This document shows positions 4,988 through 6,410 of a stretch of DNA of 6,410 bases, piece after piece. The translations under genes and the position numbers were made by a program. Location of the stretch: contig JAEZGT010000266.1 in NCBI GenBank assembly GCA_023416875.1, positions 1 through 6,410 on the forward strand, given 5' to 3'. This DNA comes from Pseudomonadota bacterium (GTDB taxonomy: Bacteria > Pseudomonadota > Gammaproteobacteria > Pseudomonadales > Cellvibrionaceae). A model generated the notes under the pieces. That model had not been told where the DNA came from. It was given only the letters and a program-made list of their open reading frames with translations, and made no database searches. Positions within the stretch are counted from its first letter, which is position 1. Each line of letters starts with the position of its first letter.

Positions 4988-6154
4988 ATGCTGAATAACT
5001 TAAATGAGCGGAATAAATCGGGCACGACGGGAAACAAGCTCATTACCCCCATACTAACCGCATCCACCTGTTTGATACTGGCCTCGCTCGCCGTGTTTTT
5101 CGGCAGTTACTGGCTCGCGGTTATCGTCATTTTCCCTGTTCTCTTCGCGACATGGCTGTTGCAGCAATCCCTGCTGCAGCGTCTGCAGCGACAGGAACTC
5201 GAGCATCAATGCGCCCTGCAAACGCTGATAGAAGAACAAAACCGCACCCGAGCACTGCCCGAACTTTGTCAGGCGGTGCTGCCTTTGTGGACTAATCAAA
5301 TCGGCGAGGTGAGAACCCAGTCCACGGACGCGATAACACAACTCGCGGATAATTTTGCGCAAATTCACCAACAATTAGGCGCGGTGTTGAACGGCCAGCA
5401 GGCGCACAACCAACACAATGTGGTGGAACTTCTTGCACGAGGCCGCGATGACCTGGGCCTGATGCTGCAGGGCCTGCGCGAAAGCATGGCGTTGAAAAAA
5501 CATCTGTTCGGCAAAATCAAAGAAATAACCAGCTTTTCCGACGAACTGAAAAACATGGCTAGCAATGTTTCCCACGTAGCATCACAAACCAATTTACTTG
5601 CCCTTAACGCGGCCATCGAAGCGGCCCGCGCCGGCGATGCCGGGCGCGGCTTTGCCGTGGTTGCCGATGAGGTCCGCAAGCTTTCCACCATGTCCGACGA
5701 CACCGGTAAAAAGATCGCCGAGCGCACTGAGGCGGTAGTTAAAGGCATGCAGGAGATGGCGCAAGCGGCTGAGCATTTTTCCGCAGAAGAAGCGCGGGCG
5801 GTGAAAGAATCCGAGGACATCATCGGCCAAGTGCTACAGGTGTTCAGCGAAAGCGTCGGCTATCTGGTGCAAACCACAGCGCAATTTGAACAGGAAAGCA
5901 AAGCTGTCCAACAACAAATTGCGCAGGTCATTGTGTCGCTGCAGTTTCAGGATCGCATCAGCCAAATTCTCGGCCACGTCGCCGATGATCAAACGCGCCT
6001 GCTCAACGAAGTCGCACGCGGTAGTGATTTACCTGCACCGGAGATCTGGCTGAATCAATTATCGTCCACCTACACCACCCGCGAACAACAGGCATTGCAC
6101 AATGGCGAACAAGTGCATCAGCCCGACAAATCCGCCGATATCACATTTTTTTAG
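4988..6154 (+). CDS. Methyl-accepting chemotaxis protein without a periplasmic sensor domain
   Basis: The 388-residue protein (start at 4988) is a chemoreceptor. Two hydrophobic helices (~18-37 and ~41-58) are joined by only a few residues, so there is no periplasmic ligand domain, and no HAMP domain is apparent. A mostly helical region (~60-195) leads to the signalling tip, which binds CheA/CheW in known receptors. The tip is almost canonical: QTNLLALNAAIEAARAG (200-216) then GRGFAVVADEVRKL (219-232). The returning helix carries L318-Q-F-Q-D322-R-I-S-Q326, followed by a tail of about 60 residues ending ITFF. The F-Q-D-x-x-x-Q motif recalls the active-site helix of the phosphatase CheZ. No clear methylation consensus or CheR-tethering NWETF-type pentapeptide is seen. 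With such a topology it may sense the membrane or cytoplasmic state, or a partner protein, possibly the receiver encoded just upstream. A CheY-like gene follows by 12 nt. Confidence 0.93.
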   Translation: MLNNLNERNKSGTTGNKLITPILTASTCLILASLAVFFGSYWLAVIVIFPVLFATWLLQQSLLQRLQRQELEHQCALQTLIEEQNRTRALPELCQAVLPLWTNQIGEVRTQSTDAITQLADNFAQIHQQLGAVLNGQQAHNQHNVVELLARGRDDLGLMLQGLRESMALKKHLFGKIKEITSFSDELKNMASNVSHVASQTNLLALNAAIEAARAGDAGRGFAVVADEVRKLSTMSDDTGKKIAERTEAVVKGMQEMAQAAEHFSAEEARAVKESEDIIGQVLQVFSESVGYLVQTTAQFEQESKAVQQQIAQVIVSLQFQDRISQILGHVADDQTRLLNEVARGSDLPAPEIWLNQLSSTYTTREQQALHNGEQVHQPDKSADITFF

Positions 6155-6166
6155 TAGAGGTTGAAA

Positions 6167-6410
6167 ATGGCGAAAACCATCATGATCATCGACGACTCGG
6201 CCAGCTTGCGCCAAGTCGTTGCTATAGCGTTAAAAGGGTCAGGTTATGACGTGATCGAGGCCGGTGATGGTCGGGATGCGCTCAATAAACTGACGGGGCA
6301 AAAAATCAATTTGATTATTTGCGATGTGAATATGCCCAATATGGACGGCATCACTTTCGTCAAAGAAATCAAAACTCTGGCGAACTATAAATTTACGCCA
6401 GTCATCATGT
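6167..6410 (+). CDS. CheY-like single-domain response regulator (partial, cut by right edge)
   Basis: The first 81 residues are present. They show a standard CheY-type receiver: acidic pair D9-D10 in MIIDDSASLRQ, phospho-acceptor D53 in IICDVNMPNMDG, and the start of strand beta4 (PVIM). The switch Thr/Ser and the Lys lie beyond the window, so an extra C-terminal domain cannot be excluded. The ATG at 6167 has a good Shine-Dalgarno, AGAGG (6156-6160), 6 nt upstream. It begins 12 nt after the chemoreceptor stop, which makes co-transcription very likely. The natural role is to accept phosphate from a CheA kinase coupled to the receptor and act on the flagellar motor or another output. Receivers of this style are often followed by cheA and other che genes; that is an expectation, not something visible here. 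Confidence 0.9.
   Translation, partial: MAKTIMIIDDSASLRQVVAIALKGSGYDVIEAGDGRDALNKLTGQKINLIICDVNMPNMDGITFVKEIKTLANYKFTPVIM

Noticed and set aside
5365..5823. Long minus-strand frame (152 codons) inside the chemoreceptor gene
   Set aside because: It is opposite the highly conserved signalling tip and has low-complexity composition, typical of an antisense shadow.

Overview
The window looks like chromosomal DNA of a motile Gram-negative bacterium, most likely a gammaproteobacterium. The support is a lipoprotein with a lipobox, Shine-Dalgarno sites of the AGGAGG type, moderate GC content, and a chemoreceptor followed by a CheY-like receiver. An environmental gammaproteobacterium of the Cellvibrio/Saccharophagus type would fit, but that is only an impression from protein style. 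I see no RNA genes, CRISPR arrays, insertion sequences or other mobile DNA.

Left part (1-1752), all on the minus strand. From upstream to downstream it holds a small DoxX-like membrane protein with a perfect ribosome binding site, a small GNAT acetyltransferase 29 nt behind it, and, after a 97-nt gap with its own candidate promoter, a proline-rich lipoprotein. The lipoprotein's C-terminal domain is not recognised and it runs off the left edge. A divergent intergenic region of about 350 nt (1753-2100) separates this block from the right part.

Right part (2101-6410), all on the plus strand, is devoted to signalling. First comes a two-gene two-component system: a PAS-PAS sensor kinase of the NarX/DegS/UhpB (HisKA_3) class and a NarL/FixJ response regulator, 7 nt apart. 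After a 244-nt intergenic region with two neat palindromes comes a second tight cluster. It contains a stand-alone receiver protein with a GTG start, a chemoreceptor with almost no periplasmic part, and a CheY-like single-domain receiver cut by the right edge. The gaps are 20 nt and 12 nt, so the three are probably one operon that continues to the right, plausibly into further chemotaxis genes.

The most interesting point is the chemoreceptor. Its C-terminal coiled coil carries an F-Q-D-x-x-x-Q motif with the D...Q spacing of the catalytic pair of the CheY-P phosphatase CheZ. This is followed by a tail of about 60 residues ending in a short hydrophobic peptide, which is also the general layout of CheZ. 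The hypothesis that this receptor has a built-in CheY-directed activity, with the CheY-like partner encoded 12 nt downstream, is inference but testable.
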